From positions 71,347,062 to 71,411,061 of the forward strand of contig CM069446.1 in NCBI GenBank assembly GCA_035610835.1: 64,000 bases of DNA. The letters run 5' to 3'. The notes below the pieces were generated by a model. The model searched no databases and was not told the origin of the DNA. It was given only the letters and a program-made list of their open reading frames with translations. Positions 44,912-55,976 of this stretch are shown here, one piece after another (position 1 is the first letter of the stretch; each line of letters begins with the position of its first letter). Origin of the DNA: Ophiura sarsii. Its lineage: Eukaryota > Echinodermata > Ophiuroidea > Amphilepidida > Ophiuridae. The position numbers and the translations under genes were made by a program.

Positions 44912-47900
44912 TCACGGTTTGCCGTTTTTGCTCCCCAGATGTTTTTTTGTTTTTGATCTTTTGCTCCTGGGCATTGTTTTACATCGTTTGCTCCTGGCTA
45001 CGGTTTTCGATCTATTGCTCCTCGTCATTGTTTCCCCTCTTTGCTCCTCGTTATTCTTTTTCATCTTTTGCTCCTCGTCATCGCTTTGTATAGGCGCTTC
45101 GGCGTTGCTATTCTTCCTTTGTTCCTCATCTACCTCATCCTTCACTTCACTCTTATCTTCGTCTCCAATTAGACCTACTTGCTCCTCGTCCTTGTTCTGT
45201 ACCGCTTGCTGCTCGCTATAGTCATCCTTCATTTGTTGATCGACAATGTTATCAATCATCTCTTCGTCATCTTTTTTTGCCATCACAACTAACCACTTTC
45301 CTACCCAGTGCCTACTACCCGACGACGTTTTGCTCGCGTACAAATCAAACGAATAATAACCTGCTTTGGGCACTTCAATCGTAAATACAGTCGATGTACC
45401 AGTTGAGCTTCGTTTCGATGAGACCGTGTTCAGTTCTCGCCCACCAACTGTTTTCAAATGAAACGTTGTGCGAAAACTTTGCTGAGAAACAATCGTGAGA
45501 GAGCACTCTCCGTCGACTGCTTGAAGAGTTGATGAATCGTGGTCCTTCACACTAAGCCCCAAGTCCCTGAACTTCTCATCTGGCCCCCATGGTTTCCAGT
45601 GTTCAGGGTAAATATCAGCCTCACGGCACGGTTGGATGCAGTTTATTAGCCATACGCCTGCTTCAGGGAATGTCTTACAGGTTTTTGAGTCACCCCATAA
45701 TTTGAATGTATAGTAGCCCTTTGCGGAAAGCTTCATGTTGTAGGTTATCAGAACCATCCCCCGTTTATACATCACTTCTGCCATGACTGTGTTCTTTTTC
45801 AATCGGAAGTCATCTTTGAAAAGACCATGAGTAAATGTGTTGGCATTGAAATCTTGTTGCTTGATACGAACGATCAATTGCGCATTTCCCTCGGATGTTG
45901 TCAGCGAAGACGATGATGGTGAGACAACCTCCAAGCCCATCTCCCGACAGTGGCTATTAGCACCCCATACGCCATGCTGTTCAGGAAAGAGCTCGCCAAT
46001 AAAGGGCATCTCGCAACTAATCAACCGTTTACCTTTCTTCCGAAAGTCTTCGGGTGTAGAACACTTCATAGAAACATTGTCTTCCTCTGATGTTACATTA
46101 CGAGCTGCATTGCCCTTCAACCCATCTAACTCTGGAAATAGCTGACTATAAAAGGGCGTCTCACACCTGATTAACCACTTACCCGTCTCCTTGATAGTGC
46201 TACAGCTTTTCTGATCACCCCAGAGTATGAGCTTGTAGTATCCCTTTTTGGTGAGTTTGATGTTGTAGGTTATATTAACAAACGCGCCTTCGTAATTGTT
46301 GACCATCGCGTATACACACTCCTTTTCATTTTCAACTCTCTTGTTATTGTGAAAAAGTCCGTGTATGTATTTGTTGGCAAGATAATATTTCATATCCAAG
46401 TATATGATCAATCTTGCTTCTCCGTCGTGTGTTTGAATAGTAGAGGACGTCGGGGACACAACTTTAACTCCGACTTTCTGGGAGTGTAGATTTGGTCCCC
46501 ATATTCCACGGGACTCAGGAAAGACATCTCCGCGATATGGATCATTACAGATCACAAGCCACCGGCCGCAAAACTTCATCGACGATTCACCGTCAACATT
46601 GCCGAACAGTTCCAATCGGTAATTTCCGACTTTGGTACATCTGATCTCAAGATTAACATCCCTGTCTCCATTCCTCCGACCTTTAGTTTCTGCATACAGA
46701 TGGGTCTCTCCTATGTTTTCGTCAGTGGCAGTAATAAGATCATGACTGGTTCTGATACCCTTTGGTAAAAGAAACTCGATATTTGCTTCGCCGCTGATCG
46801 TGTATATTGTTGAAGTTGTCATCGACTCTGAGAATTGTATTCCTAACTCATGAATAAATCTATTTGGTCCCCATAACCCATGCGACTCAGGAAAGACATC
46901 TCCGCAATATGGCTTGTTACAGATCACAAGCCACTGGCCACAAAACTTCATGACAAGTTCACTGTCAACGGAAGCGAACAGATCCAATCGATAATATCCG
47001 ACCTCGGTGCATCTAATCTCAAGATTGACATCCCTGTCTCCATTTCTCCGACCTTTAGTTTCAGCATACAGATGGGTCGCTCCTATGTTTTCGTCAGTGG
47101 CAGTAACAAGATCATGACTGGTTCTGATACCCTTTGGTAAAAGAAACTCGATATTTGCTTCGCCGCTGATCGTATGGATTCTTGAAGCTGTCATCGCCTC
47201 TGAGAGCTGTATTCCTAACTCCTGAAAAAGCCCAGGACCCCACAGACCGGTAAAGCTGCTCGGCAGTGCTCGTGCGTCCGGATCGGGTTCGGGACACTCG
47301 ATTACAAACTGTCCCGCAAAGTCGTGGGTGGTGTTCGTCTTGTCTGAATTATCAAATTCGCAATACATTGCGCATGCGTACGTTCCTGCTTTCGGGCAAG
47401 ATATATTTAGCTTGACTTTATTGCCCACGGTTTCAGGGTACAAGAATTCATTTAAATCTACAAGTGGGTCGCTTTCGTGATATAAATCAAACATCATGTC
47501 ATTTTCGCATTCTCCTCTATCCAGCTCGATGACAGCTTTTCCTTCTTCCGTCTCCATAATAGGATTAGTTGGCTTCGTGACGTGTATCCCAGCTAACTGC
47601 AAATCCCAAGTAGCGCCGTAAATGTTGCCTTTTCGTTCCGGGAATAGTGAACATGGACTGTTACCCAAACCCCTGACCCTATAACCCAAGATTAAGCTAT
47701 AGGTAGCTTCTTGGACATTATCATTCATTCCATGGGGATAACCTAAGATACCCACGATATAATCACCTTTGTCAGGTAAACGGACATTAACGACAACCTC
47801 ATCCCCTTGAAAGGACCGTGCTACACACCTATCATATTCTCGTTCCTTGGGCAGATCAAGTGGTTTCACATCGCCAACTTTGGCTATTTTCATGGTGGTG

Positions 47901-48204
47901 AATATATCCATCGGATAGAAACACTTTAACCTAATAACTACCTCATTTTTATCCGTTTCTATCAACCCATGAGTGTGAGATACGCACTGCATCTTGTATA
48001 TAAAGTACGCATGTCTCTTGGTCGGTTCATCATTCCAGTCTGCGCACGTTGCATACGACCTTGGCGCCTGAAGAGCAGAGGTATCAATGCTATAGTCTGA
48101 CCTTAGCGGCAAATGTAAAGCGTCACAGGCCCTCGGATCGGCGAGAAACCACGTTTCGGTCCAATCACGGAAGTACTCATACTTGCCTGTGTCGTCATCT
48201 CTAG
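44912..48204 (-). CDS. KY (kyphoscoliosis peptidase)/hillarin-like protein, terminal coding exon with Ig-like repeats
   Basis: The exon follows a CAG acceptor (48207-48205) and joins the upstream exon in phase (G|CT, Ala). It starts ARDDDTGKYEYFRDWTETWF, then LADPRA: the end of the KY transglutaminase-like domain, and it ends at a stop at 44912-44914. An apparent start at 48112 is a Leu codon, not the true start. After an N-terminal Ig-like segment, six KY-type Ig-like units follow, each opening [FY]PE..G.WGP and closing with G.W(L/V)(V/I).C. They span about 47644-47270, 47263-46898, 46894-46523, 46522-46139, 45988-45608 and 45607-45275, with a ~50-residue remnant at 46138-45989. The second and third units are nearly identical. 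The last 120 residues are acidic and glutamine-rich, then basic with three RSKRSKT-like motifs. Family members are cytoskeletal or Z-disc-associated proteins in animals; the role here is inferred. Confidence 0.9.
45989..46138 (-). other. Collapsed Ig-like unit within the KY-like exon
   Basis: About 50 residues begin with the unit signature FPELDGLKGNAA and end with the unit-closing GKRLISCEMPF. The middle, about 75 residues in the other units, is missing. The frame is kept, so the protein tolerates an internally deleted repeat. Confidence 0.75.
46523..47263 (-). repeat. Recent intragenic duplication of one Ig-like unit
   Basis: Units 2 (47263-46898) and 3 (46894-46523) share long identical peptide runs (ISGEANIEFLLPKGIRTSHD; HLYAETKGRRNGDRDVNLEI) and near-identical DNA. 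They differ from the other units at most positions. Confidence 0.9.
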
Positions 48205-48319
48205 CTGTTACAAGATACCAAATTATAGTAATATGATAATTATTTACGTAACTGAAGGAAATTCAATTTTCGTTGGTATTTAAACCATGTCTTCGTACGT
48301 GTAAATGTCTAAAGCAACA

Positions 48320-48382
<63 letters not shown>
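48320..48382. repeat. AAT microsatellite
   Basis: About twenty tandem AAT units. Confidence 0.95.
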
Positions 48383-49555
48383 TTCATTCAATAAGTTCTA
48401 CCTCCTCCCTCATAACATCGCTAATATTAATGTCAACCTCATGACATTTGTCATGGTTATAGCTCCGAATCATAGCTACAAATATGTAGTAAATGATAAT
48501 TGATATCTGTTTTACTTTTGTTATGACGCGGTCAAAGCTAGAGAGAGATTTTGGACAACGGACACAGACAATTACCTTTAAAATATACACATGTTTTCGG
48601 GTGTTTTTTCGAATTGTATGGTTAGATATAAGAGCATGATTTAAATACTAAAAATGGAAATGAATGAATGATATCTGAACATATTACAGTATTAATAAGA
48701 TTGTAAACAATATTAACTCTTGTAGGCTTGCAAATAGTGTACTATCAACTCAAATGTATTGCTATGCCTTTGGCATACCAGAATACTGCCATCAGTCAAA
48801 TTTTCGTTGTTACAACTTAAGCCACAATGATGCCTCGAATGTTAAATCTTTACCATAATAGTCACTTTATGAATTTTACTTATGTGCAACCTTCAGAATA
48901 GTCAATCAGGTAGTCAATGATAGAAAAATATTGCTTTGACAGACTTTAAATCCCTCCATTTAGCTCGATACATTGAAGATCGCTTAGTTATCATGAAAGT
49001 CAAATATGACTTTTATAGGGTTTTCAAGGGGAGGGGTAGACTGAATGGTTGTCCTGACCTGGATCTGGCTAATCAGAGGACATATTTTTTCCAAACCAAT
49101 CAGTTAACTTTATTGTTTACAGTCTGTTAAAGAGATATATTACATTTAGAACGGTTATAATTGACCGAAAGGTATGTTTTGCCACTTACAATATGCCAAT
49201 TGAAAAGCACTTCGGCGATATTTTGCTATTTTTCATCCGTTTCCGTCACACTAAATCGAGGTTTGGTTCTCACTGCATGTCCGACAAGTACTCAGATCAA
49301 TTTACATTGGATTTGTAGCTGAGGTTCCAAGCTACAATCGTGTGATTTTTGATAAGACTGGCTTATATAATAATAAAGTTATGAGGTAGGAGGTAGGAGG
49401 TAGAACTTATTGAATGACCCTCGTATGATTGCTGAGATAAAGCAGAATTGCAAGGATCTTATGACAATGTCATTTTTCTAAATCCACCATATGATATTGC
49501 ACGTGAAAAAAAATATATACAAATAAGAAGGTTTTGGGTTGGTTTTGAAGACATT
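48383..49555. other. Intronic, no further feature
   Basis: A+T-rich. A sequence near 48396-48420 (AATAAGTTCTACCTCCTCCC) recurs inverted near 49384-49420 (GGAGGTAGAACTTATTGAAT). These 1-kb-spaced ends could delimit an old element that includes the microsatellite. Confidence 0.35.
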
Positions 49556-49559
49556 AATA

Positions 49560-50707
49560 GATGGCGCTAGTCTTATGTGTGTAGGTAAACTGTTCCATTC
49601 ATTGTAGGCTGCCTCTTCAAATGATCTCCTGCCATACGCTGTGCGTGGACGACGAAGAGGAAGTTTTACAAGGTTATGTGTTATCAGAGAGACCGATAGG
49701 GGTTGTAGGGCTTGATGAGATCATAGATGTACATTGGAGCAAGTCCGTGCAGAGATTTGTAGGTGATTAAGCAAATCTTGTAAATAATACTCCAATGGAG
49801 ACCACGCATGATCTAAGAAACACTATCATGTATGTTTCTACGATCGCGGGACCAGTCTTGCTGCAGTGTTTTGCACTCGCTGTAGCTTCATGAGATCTTT
49901 GTCAGGCAGTCTGTAGAGGAGTGAGTTGCATTTAATCGCGATGAGACGTAGGCATGGACAAGTTTGTCTGTAGTCTTTGGGTCAAGGTAGTGCCTTATAC
50001 TTCCGATGCATCTTTTAGCATGTGTGGCATTACGACATACAATATTTACATGCGTTATGCATAGTTATGCATATCGATTGTAACGCCTAAATTGCGAGTA
50101 GATGACGATGGTTTCACAGAAATGTCTCCAACTTGAACACCAGCAAGATGGTATAGTTGACATTCCGCGATGTTAAATGTAGTATCTTCGTCTTGCTATT
50201 GTTTAGTTGAAGTTTATTCCACAGAGTCCCAAGATTTGACGTCTACGAGACACTTCTCCAGTTTGGAAATGCATTCATTTCTGTTCATTGAAATGTGCAG
50301 CTGTGTGTCGTCAGCATGCATTGGATTCCACTGGGAGCAACAACTTCTTCGATAGGGGCACTGTACACGGTAAATCTTACAGGGCCTGCGACAGATCCTT
50401 GTGGGTAGCCGAATGTCAGAGGCAGCGAATCAGACAGTTGTGTCTTAATGGCTACAGTATGGCTGCGATTCTCTAAAAGAGGAGAATCAATCAAGAGCTT
50501 TGTTCTTGATTCCGTACCTGTCCCTAGGTGAGTGATCAATACCTGATGGTCGATGGTATCGAAGGCGCCGAGAAATCCAGTAGAACCAATACTGATTCGT
50601 CAACTTTGGCTATTGTCTGCACCGGTTCATTTGTGACTCGAAGAAGAGCAGTTTCTGTGCTGTATCCTTCACGATATGCGGATTGTTTGCTACTGTTTGA
50701 AGGTCGT
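49560..50707 (-). pseudogene. Decayed CR1/L2-like LINE, reverse transcriptase region
   Basis: Read on the minus strand, successive frames give QSAYREGYSTETALLRV, then VLVLLDFS, then LTFGYPQGSVAGPVRF (the PQGS motif of RT). ADDTQLHIS follows (the catalytic ADD motif), then SSTRNLGVTIDM, then LHWSIIYKIC and YKSLHGLAPMYIYDLI. These are RT blocks in the correct order through the thumb and C-terminus. Several frameshifts and stops break it. It is 5'-truncated at about 50707 and lies within the intron in the same orientation as the host gene. Confidence 0.88.
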
Positions 50708-53110
50708 TTTCTTTAAGTACTCTTTAAGTTGAGATACTGCGACACGCGTCACAGTTGGAAATTGTGGAACATTCATAACTTTTGAATATGTGCGTACCAT
50801 CGCGCTTCCACTCAAATTGATCGTTATATTGAAACGCGAACGCACAACGCGGGTTATTGATATATTGCCAAGACCTCTAAAATTCACTTGTACGCGCATC
50901 AATGACCTGGGGGTGGGGCGTTTTGAGTGACGTCGTATGGTAACAAGAGGCAGATGTTTGCTTGAGTGGGCCCTGAACATGGATACACATGACACGACTA
51001 CTCGACTCGCGGCGGTACTTTCAACAATAAATACTATACTCTGTTTTGGCCATCTCGAGACAGTGACGTAACCGCGTATTCTACTAATTGCATCACATAA
51101 CGCGCGCGCATACTCGCGGCGCTGGCGTACAAACACGAGCGTTGAAAGGCGGAAGATACACACGCGTGCGTAAAAGCTGCGCCTGTTCAGTTACGTCACT
51201 GTCTCGAGATGGCCAAACAGAAAACACACCAAAACATCATTTTTATATCGTTGTAAAATCTCAATGATGAACGGCAAATTTGGTCTGCATGGTTTTGAAT
51301 AACGGGCGTTTATTTGTACCGCCATCGCAGCGGCTAGCCTGCCCTACAGATACTGGTAACTGGACGTCCCTCAGCAGACTCGGTGAAATTTTGTAAGCTT
51401 CACCATGTTCGCTCTTCATGGACCTATGACACCACAAGTCGACGACGTCGGCCTACAATGTATGTCATATGTCAAGCGATTGTAAGCTAAACACCGCTCA
51501 TAACGTTGTGTGTCTGTCACCGGCAAACACGGCCGTATCAATAATCAAGCATCAGTGAAATTGAAATCTGATTACACTCAGATACAGTTACACTTTACAG
51601 GGCTAACAAACTAGAATAAGAATTTGACTGGCACGCAAAAAACCCCTGATAAAAACAGGGCAGGGATATGTCTCATCAGTGTCATCAGACAAAGGTGACT
51701 TTATAATGTTTCAATTCAAGAAACGTATTCAAAATCGAAATCAGGCATCATCCATTTTTGTTGTAAAACCGAAACTGACAAGATTAACAAAATGTTAGGC
51801 TACATGAAACTAGGCCTACGACGTACGAGCCTACTCCTAGCTAGGCCTATAATAGCCATCCCGTCTACGACACATGACAATCCATTTAATTTTTGTCAAA
51901 ACTTGACAAACACTAACACTGCAACTAATACTAGGGCAAAACATTATACTTTTGTTTGTCAAAAAGACTCACATGATTGAGTCATCAATATCAATGTAGG
52001 CCTAGGTCTAGGCGGCCATCAATCATTTCATGATTTACTCACCGAACATGCCGAATAACGTCGTCTCTACAACTTACAAGCAGGTAATACAAAGACAACA
52101 CGATTTAGCTGCGATTTTGATTATATTTCCCCATCAATTGACCATAAACATAAGAAGGTTGTTGAAGTGATCCGACTTTGATCCATGGATCCATGATTAT
52201 GAGACATCATTTGCGTTGACTTTTTCAATGATGAAATAAGCTTACAAAAAATAGCTTCATAAACTTATTCGTACCGTCCGGTAGATCTGAGACGAAATAT
52301 TCGTCCAGGGTATGAAGTCATATTTCATATAATATTATATCCAATCGGCAAAATTGATGTTTCCTGCTTCTGAATTCTTTACAGGATCGGGAATTAACTT
52401 GAAACTTCTGTTGTTTGTTTATTTTATTTTCTGTGATTGTAATTTGTGGCCCCCCAACATGCATATAATAGTTGCAGTCTGCAGAACTGTGATTGGTCTA
52501 TCTCGTACTTCGTTCTTTATCATGTTTATAAAAGCTTCTCTGCTATTGGTCAATGCTTGGGGAACCCCCTAGATTGATCCATTATTCAATGGGGTGGTGT
52601 TTATTTACCTCAGGAGGAAATGACACAAAAATACGAACTCCAAAGTCAAAATATAAACCTTTAGAATAACTTATTATTTACAATTTGGATGCTAATCAGC
52701 ATTAAATGACAGTTATGAATAAGATTGGTGACTTTGTAAGGACTATTCTAAGGTTCTTGTTTGAAATCGCTGACTTTGTTTTGGTACCTCGGGATTTCCC
52801 CTCGGGGGCGTGCCGCCCCTCGGGGCAATCCCTTGGTATCAAAACAAAGACAGCGATTTCAAACAAGAACCTTAGAATAGTCCGTACGCAGTCACCAACC
52901 TTAAATTGGTGTTCTGCCTTGGCGTTGTCAAGTTCCTTCTTGTAGTTTTCACAGCTTTGGTGGAAAATTTGCTTACCAATCTCGAGTCAAGACCAGGGAT
53001 AGGCCTACTATTAATTTTCGGATAGGAAAGTCCTATACTAACACACGTAGCGAAAACGGTGCCGTTTGCATAAATTACATAAATTATGGTACTCATCGGA
53101 ATGTGTCGGT
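50708..53110. other. Intronic; one TIR pair, no gene
   Basis: TGTTTTGGCCATCTCGAGAC at about 51042 followed by AGTGACGTAAC is inverted at about 51191 as GTTACGTCACT, then GTCTCGAGATGGCCAAACA, giving a ~180-bp MITE-like element. The frame at 50690-51163 (minus) overlaps this and has no motif. The rest is featureless apart from the palindrome at 52725-52898. Confidence 0.5.
52725..52898. mobile_element. Palindromic element with GC-rich centre
   Basis: TTGGTGAC...GTCACCAA. Arms of about 75 bp (GGACTATTCTAAGGTTCTTG against CAAGAACCTTAGAATAGTCC) surround a centre with nested CCCCTCGGGG-type palindromes (52797-52826). Confidence 0.85.
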
Positions 53111-53116
53111 GACCGG

Positions 53117-53522
53117 CGTTTAACGCGTTTAACAGTGTTTAACCAGGTTTAACGTAATATTTGGTCAGCATAGGTTTGAGGGCGTTGTGGATTTACACAG
53201 ACGACGGTGGCCACGCGAAACCTAAATGTTGAATACGTAATGAATAAGGTGAATAACACGTAATCGCGAATGTTAATCTTATCATTTTGACAAATTCATC
53301 ATAATTAGAAGAATTGTCATCGTTAACCGGGCGATGAACTGTTAAAAATAATTAAAAATAGTGCACTCCCGTTGACATATTATTGGGTCGTCTGAGAGAC
53401 GCGTGGCCAGCGTCGTGTCGTCTGCTACAATCACGCCTGATCAGTATAGCGCCACCAGTTCTATGCTGACCAAATTTTAATTTAAAAGTGGACCCGATCG
53501 GCAAGCTCACTGGCACACCCCT
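53117..53522 (-). mobile_element. Dispersed ~400-bp repeat, copy 2
   Basis: Reverse complement of 10111-10513 with few mismatches. Its TTAAAC-rich end lies at the left and the GAGCTTGCC end abuts the LINE endonuclease fragment at 53523. Confidence 0.85.
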
Positions 53523-53523
53523 G

Positions 53524-54412
53524 TCAAGACTTTTGCCACCTTCGTTCCAGAGCACGTTTTTGCTGTTTTTCATACCCGAGGCTCTCCTCATACCAAGGAG
53601 CGTGAGGACAGAGCACAATCTTTCTAGTTTTTTCTGGTGCGTGTTGGTTGATAATCTCGCAAAGAACCGTGTTGTATTGATCGGAGAGCGTGTCAACATC
53701 TTTAGCCGGCGATTGAATTAAAGCTGATTTTACTACATCTTGACGAAAAGCATTGAGGTCGATGGCTTTCATATTGCGTTGCTGTACAGTGCATTTGGTC
53801 GCTTTAGGACGAGAAATATCAAATTCACATTTCACTGCGTAATGGTCTGAAGGAAGAACCATACACTATGGAGATCTTAGATGCAAATGACTCTATATCC
53901 CGAGATATTATAAAGTCCAGCGTGTAGCCTTTCTTGTGGGTGCTGCCATTGACATGTTGGTGAAGTCCAGCTGACTGGCGGATATCGTGCATACGAAGAG
54001 CATCGCGGTCGTTCGCGTCTTCTATGTGAAAATTGAAATCACCGATTAACAACACTTTACATTGGACGGTGGACATGGTCTCAAGCCATGTAGTAAACTC
54101 GCGGTAGAATGTCGCATTGTTGACTTTGTCCTCATTTAATCGATTATTTTTCGTATAATGGTGGTGGTCTGTATATTGCAAGTAGCCTAAATGATTGCCG
54201 TAGCTTCGAAGATATTGTCATGTCCATATATTCAAATGAAGAGAATGTGGACGTCTGGTTAACAGATACTTCGAAGCCTCTGCGAAGAATTACAGCAATG
54301 CCTCCACCTCTGCAATCTTTTCGTGGATCATGAAAGACCTGATAGTCAGGGAGCGTGTTGGCAATGTCAGCTAGTGTTTGGATATCACGCGAGTCTCTTT
54401 TTAAAAAGCTTT
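53524..54412 (-). pseudogene. LINE endonuclease domain fragment (inverted 5' part)
   Basis: Minus-strand frames with at least two frameshifts encode an APE-type endonuclease of a non-LTR retrotransposon: VESFLKRDSRDIQTLADIAN, then DYQVFHDPRKDCRGGGIAVI, AIYRPP, LLIGDFNFHIEDAN, GYTLDFIISRD and SDHYAVKCEF. The order fits the family, including the GDFN and SDH motifs. It meets an oppositely oriented reverse transcriptase fragment head-to-head at about 54405-54412. Confidence 0.85.
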
Positions 54413-54800
54413 CGACAGCGTAAACCATCAAATTCTCTGCAAGAAACTGGAGGCTATGAAAGTTGACCCAAGCTGGTTTAAATCGTATGTATCTAATAGC
54501 CAGCAGCTGGTGTGCATTGATGGCATCAATTCCAATTTCAATCGTGGTGTACCACAGGGAAGTTTACTGGGCCCTCTTCTCAATCTTTGTTACAGCAATG
54601 ACATGGAAACATCAGTGCACAACAAGTTGCTTCTATATGCTGATGACAGTGTTATTATTTCGTCCCATAAAGATCCCGAGGGCATTTCCCGTAGCCTGTA
54701 ATGATTGGTTGATTTGTGATGATAAATTATCCCTTCATATCGGGGAGATGTTAAATCTGCCGGTGCCGCTACGGATAAGAGGAACTTCAACGGGGTACTG
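54405..54800 (+). pseudogene. LINE reverse transcriptase fragment (opposite strand)
   Basis: The plus-strand frame reads KAFDSVNHQIL (RT motif A), then WFKSYVSNSQQLVCIDG, GVPQGSLLGPLL (motif B) and KLLLYADDSVII (catalytic motif C). After a frameshift near 54695 comes CNDWLICDDKLSLHIG. It starts exactly where the inverted endonuclease part begins and fades by about 54800, so only the middle of the RT is present. Confidence 0.85.
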
Positions 54801-54839
54801 GTGCCTTAGACACGGGACGCTACAGTGATCAACGTCTTA

Positions 54840-55050
54840 ACGGAACAAGTGTACAATTTTTATATCACTTGATAATATTTTTGTCTTTAAATTCACACCA
54901 TCTAGTGACGTAGCATGGAAAGGACCCAGGCATTGAACGATCAACAATTACCATTACTGATGAGAACGTTTACTGGCCTCGACAACCGTAAGATTGTTTC
55001 CGAATATTTTATGCTTGGAATGTTCATGTCATTTATAGTAATCACTGCAT
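54840..55050. other. Intronic, no feature seen
   Basis: No recognisable repeat or exon. Confidence 0.3.
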
Positions 55051-55051
55051 C

Positions 55052-55459
55052 AGAGCGTGTTTCTACTGGGGCACTGCAAAGTAAACGCTAAGATTAAACG
55101 GTAATTTTTTAATTCCCCCTGTTTCTACTCGCGAAAAGTTACCGCTAAGTGTATCGATCCTAGTCGATGGGCCACGACATTTGACCTTTGGTAATACCAA
55201 ACAAAGCCACCGCACCTGGAAAAGATTGCTTCACACTGTGTATAACCCAACGTGACACGGCGCACGGCACAAACCGCTTAGATTAATCGCCTTTCTGTTT
55301 CTAGGTTTCTTGCCGCTTCTTACCGGTTCCAAACCTGGTTTGTGAAGGTTTTTGGGCCATGGGATTACCAAAAATATAGATTCTTAGCGGGTTCTGCCTG
55401 TTTCTACTGGGAAAACTTACCGATTTTTAGCGGTTTCTTCCCCAGTAGAAACACGCTCT
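55052..55459. mobile_element. MITE-like TIR element
   Basis: AGAGCGTGTTTCTACTGGG at the left is inverted as CCCAGTAGAAACACGCTCT at the right. Inside, GTTTCTACT-type and TTACCG-type words recur (CTGTTTCTACTCGCGAAAAG, CTGTTTCTACTGGGAAAAC). No coding potential. Confidence 0.8.
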
Positions 55460-55729
55460 ATGATTCTTCTTGTATACGCTTATCGAAAGCTATCACCTGC
55501 GAGACCGAATTGGTTCAATTAAGCCCTTTATTATCCACTGATAAGGCAAATATATCATCTCTGACAAGTGCGGGACCAGTTATCCATGTAAGTGATCATA
55601 CATTACGTCTACAAAGTACGTATGCAAAATTGTAAATTATCTAGTTTGTAATTCTAGATTGTACATGAGTGAAACTTTCATGTCATAAATATAGTCAACT
55701 AATTCGTACGCTTACTACTGTACACTTAC

Positions 55730-55893
55730 CGACATGACCAGCAGCCCAATCGCAATTGCAGGCAAACCGTTGACCTTCAATAGTGATATGAGTAACTAAA
55801 TTACTAAGTGAGCTCTTGGAAAGAGATTCTGCTGGTTCATGGCCAAGGCCTTTAGTCTTGCCTACAACATAACTACACTCCAAGCAGGCCTTT
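55730..55893 (-). CDS. KY/hillarin-like protein, exon with C-terminal half of the transglutaminase-like domain
   Basis: A TTTCAG acceptor (55894) and a GTAAGT donor (55729) bound 164 bp that join both neighbouring exons in phase. It encodes RKACLECSYVVGKTKGLGHE, then a linker, then LVTHITIEGQRFACNCDWAA, then GHVG. In KY-family proteins this stretch normally reads AG-(L/I)-xC-xxV-xGxxKGxGY ... HAWNxVxIDGxWxLxDxTWGAG. The catalytic His and Asp positions appear here as Ser/Asn and Asn, while the structural W..AG is kept. The fold is therefore retained without the catalytic residues (comparison from memory). Confidence 0.88.
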
Positions 55894-55976
55894 CTGAAAT
55901 TCACAATTGTTATCAAATGGAAAGTCAAATAAGTTCTTTGTGTGTCCACTATCATTGTTCACAACAGTGTGTGTAA

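Larger units (their letters stand above)
48205..55729 (-). other. Large intron of the KY-like gene (7.5 kb)
   Basis: Bounded by a GTAAGT donor at 55729 and a TTGTAACAG acceptor at 48205. It contains an (AAT)n microsatellite, two decayed LINEs, the second copy of the 400-bp dispersed repeat, a palindromic element and MITEs, listed separately. No additional in-phase exon is required by the junction. Confidence 0.8.

Noticed and set aside
44674..45221. Plus-strand frames of 136-139 codons, Leu/Ser/Phe-rich
   Set aside because: They are the antisense shadow of the low-complexity tail of the KY-like exon.
48110..48112. Apparent start codon of the KY-like reading frame
   Set aside because: The codon is TTG and the frame continues upstream to a splice acceptor at 48205 that joins the previous exon in phase.
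53352..53699. 115-codon minus-strand frame
   Set aside because: It spans the border between the 400-bp dispersed repeat and the LINE fragment and is out of frame with the endonuclease.
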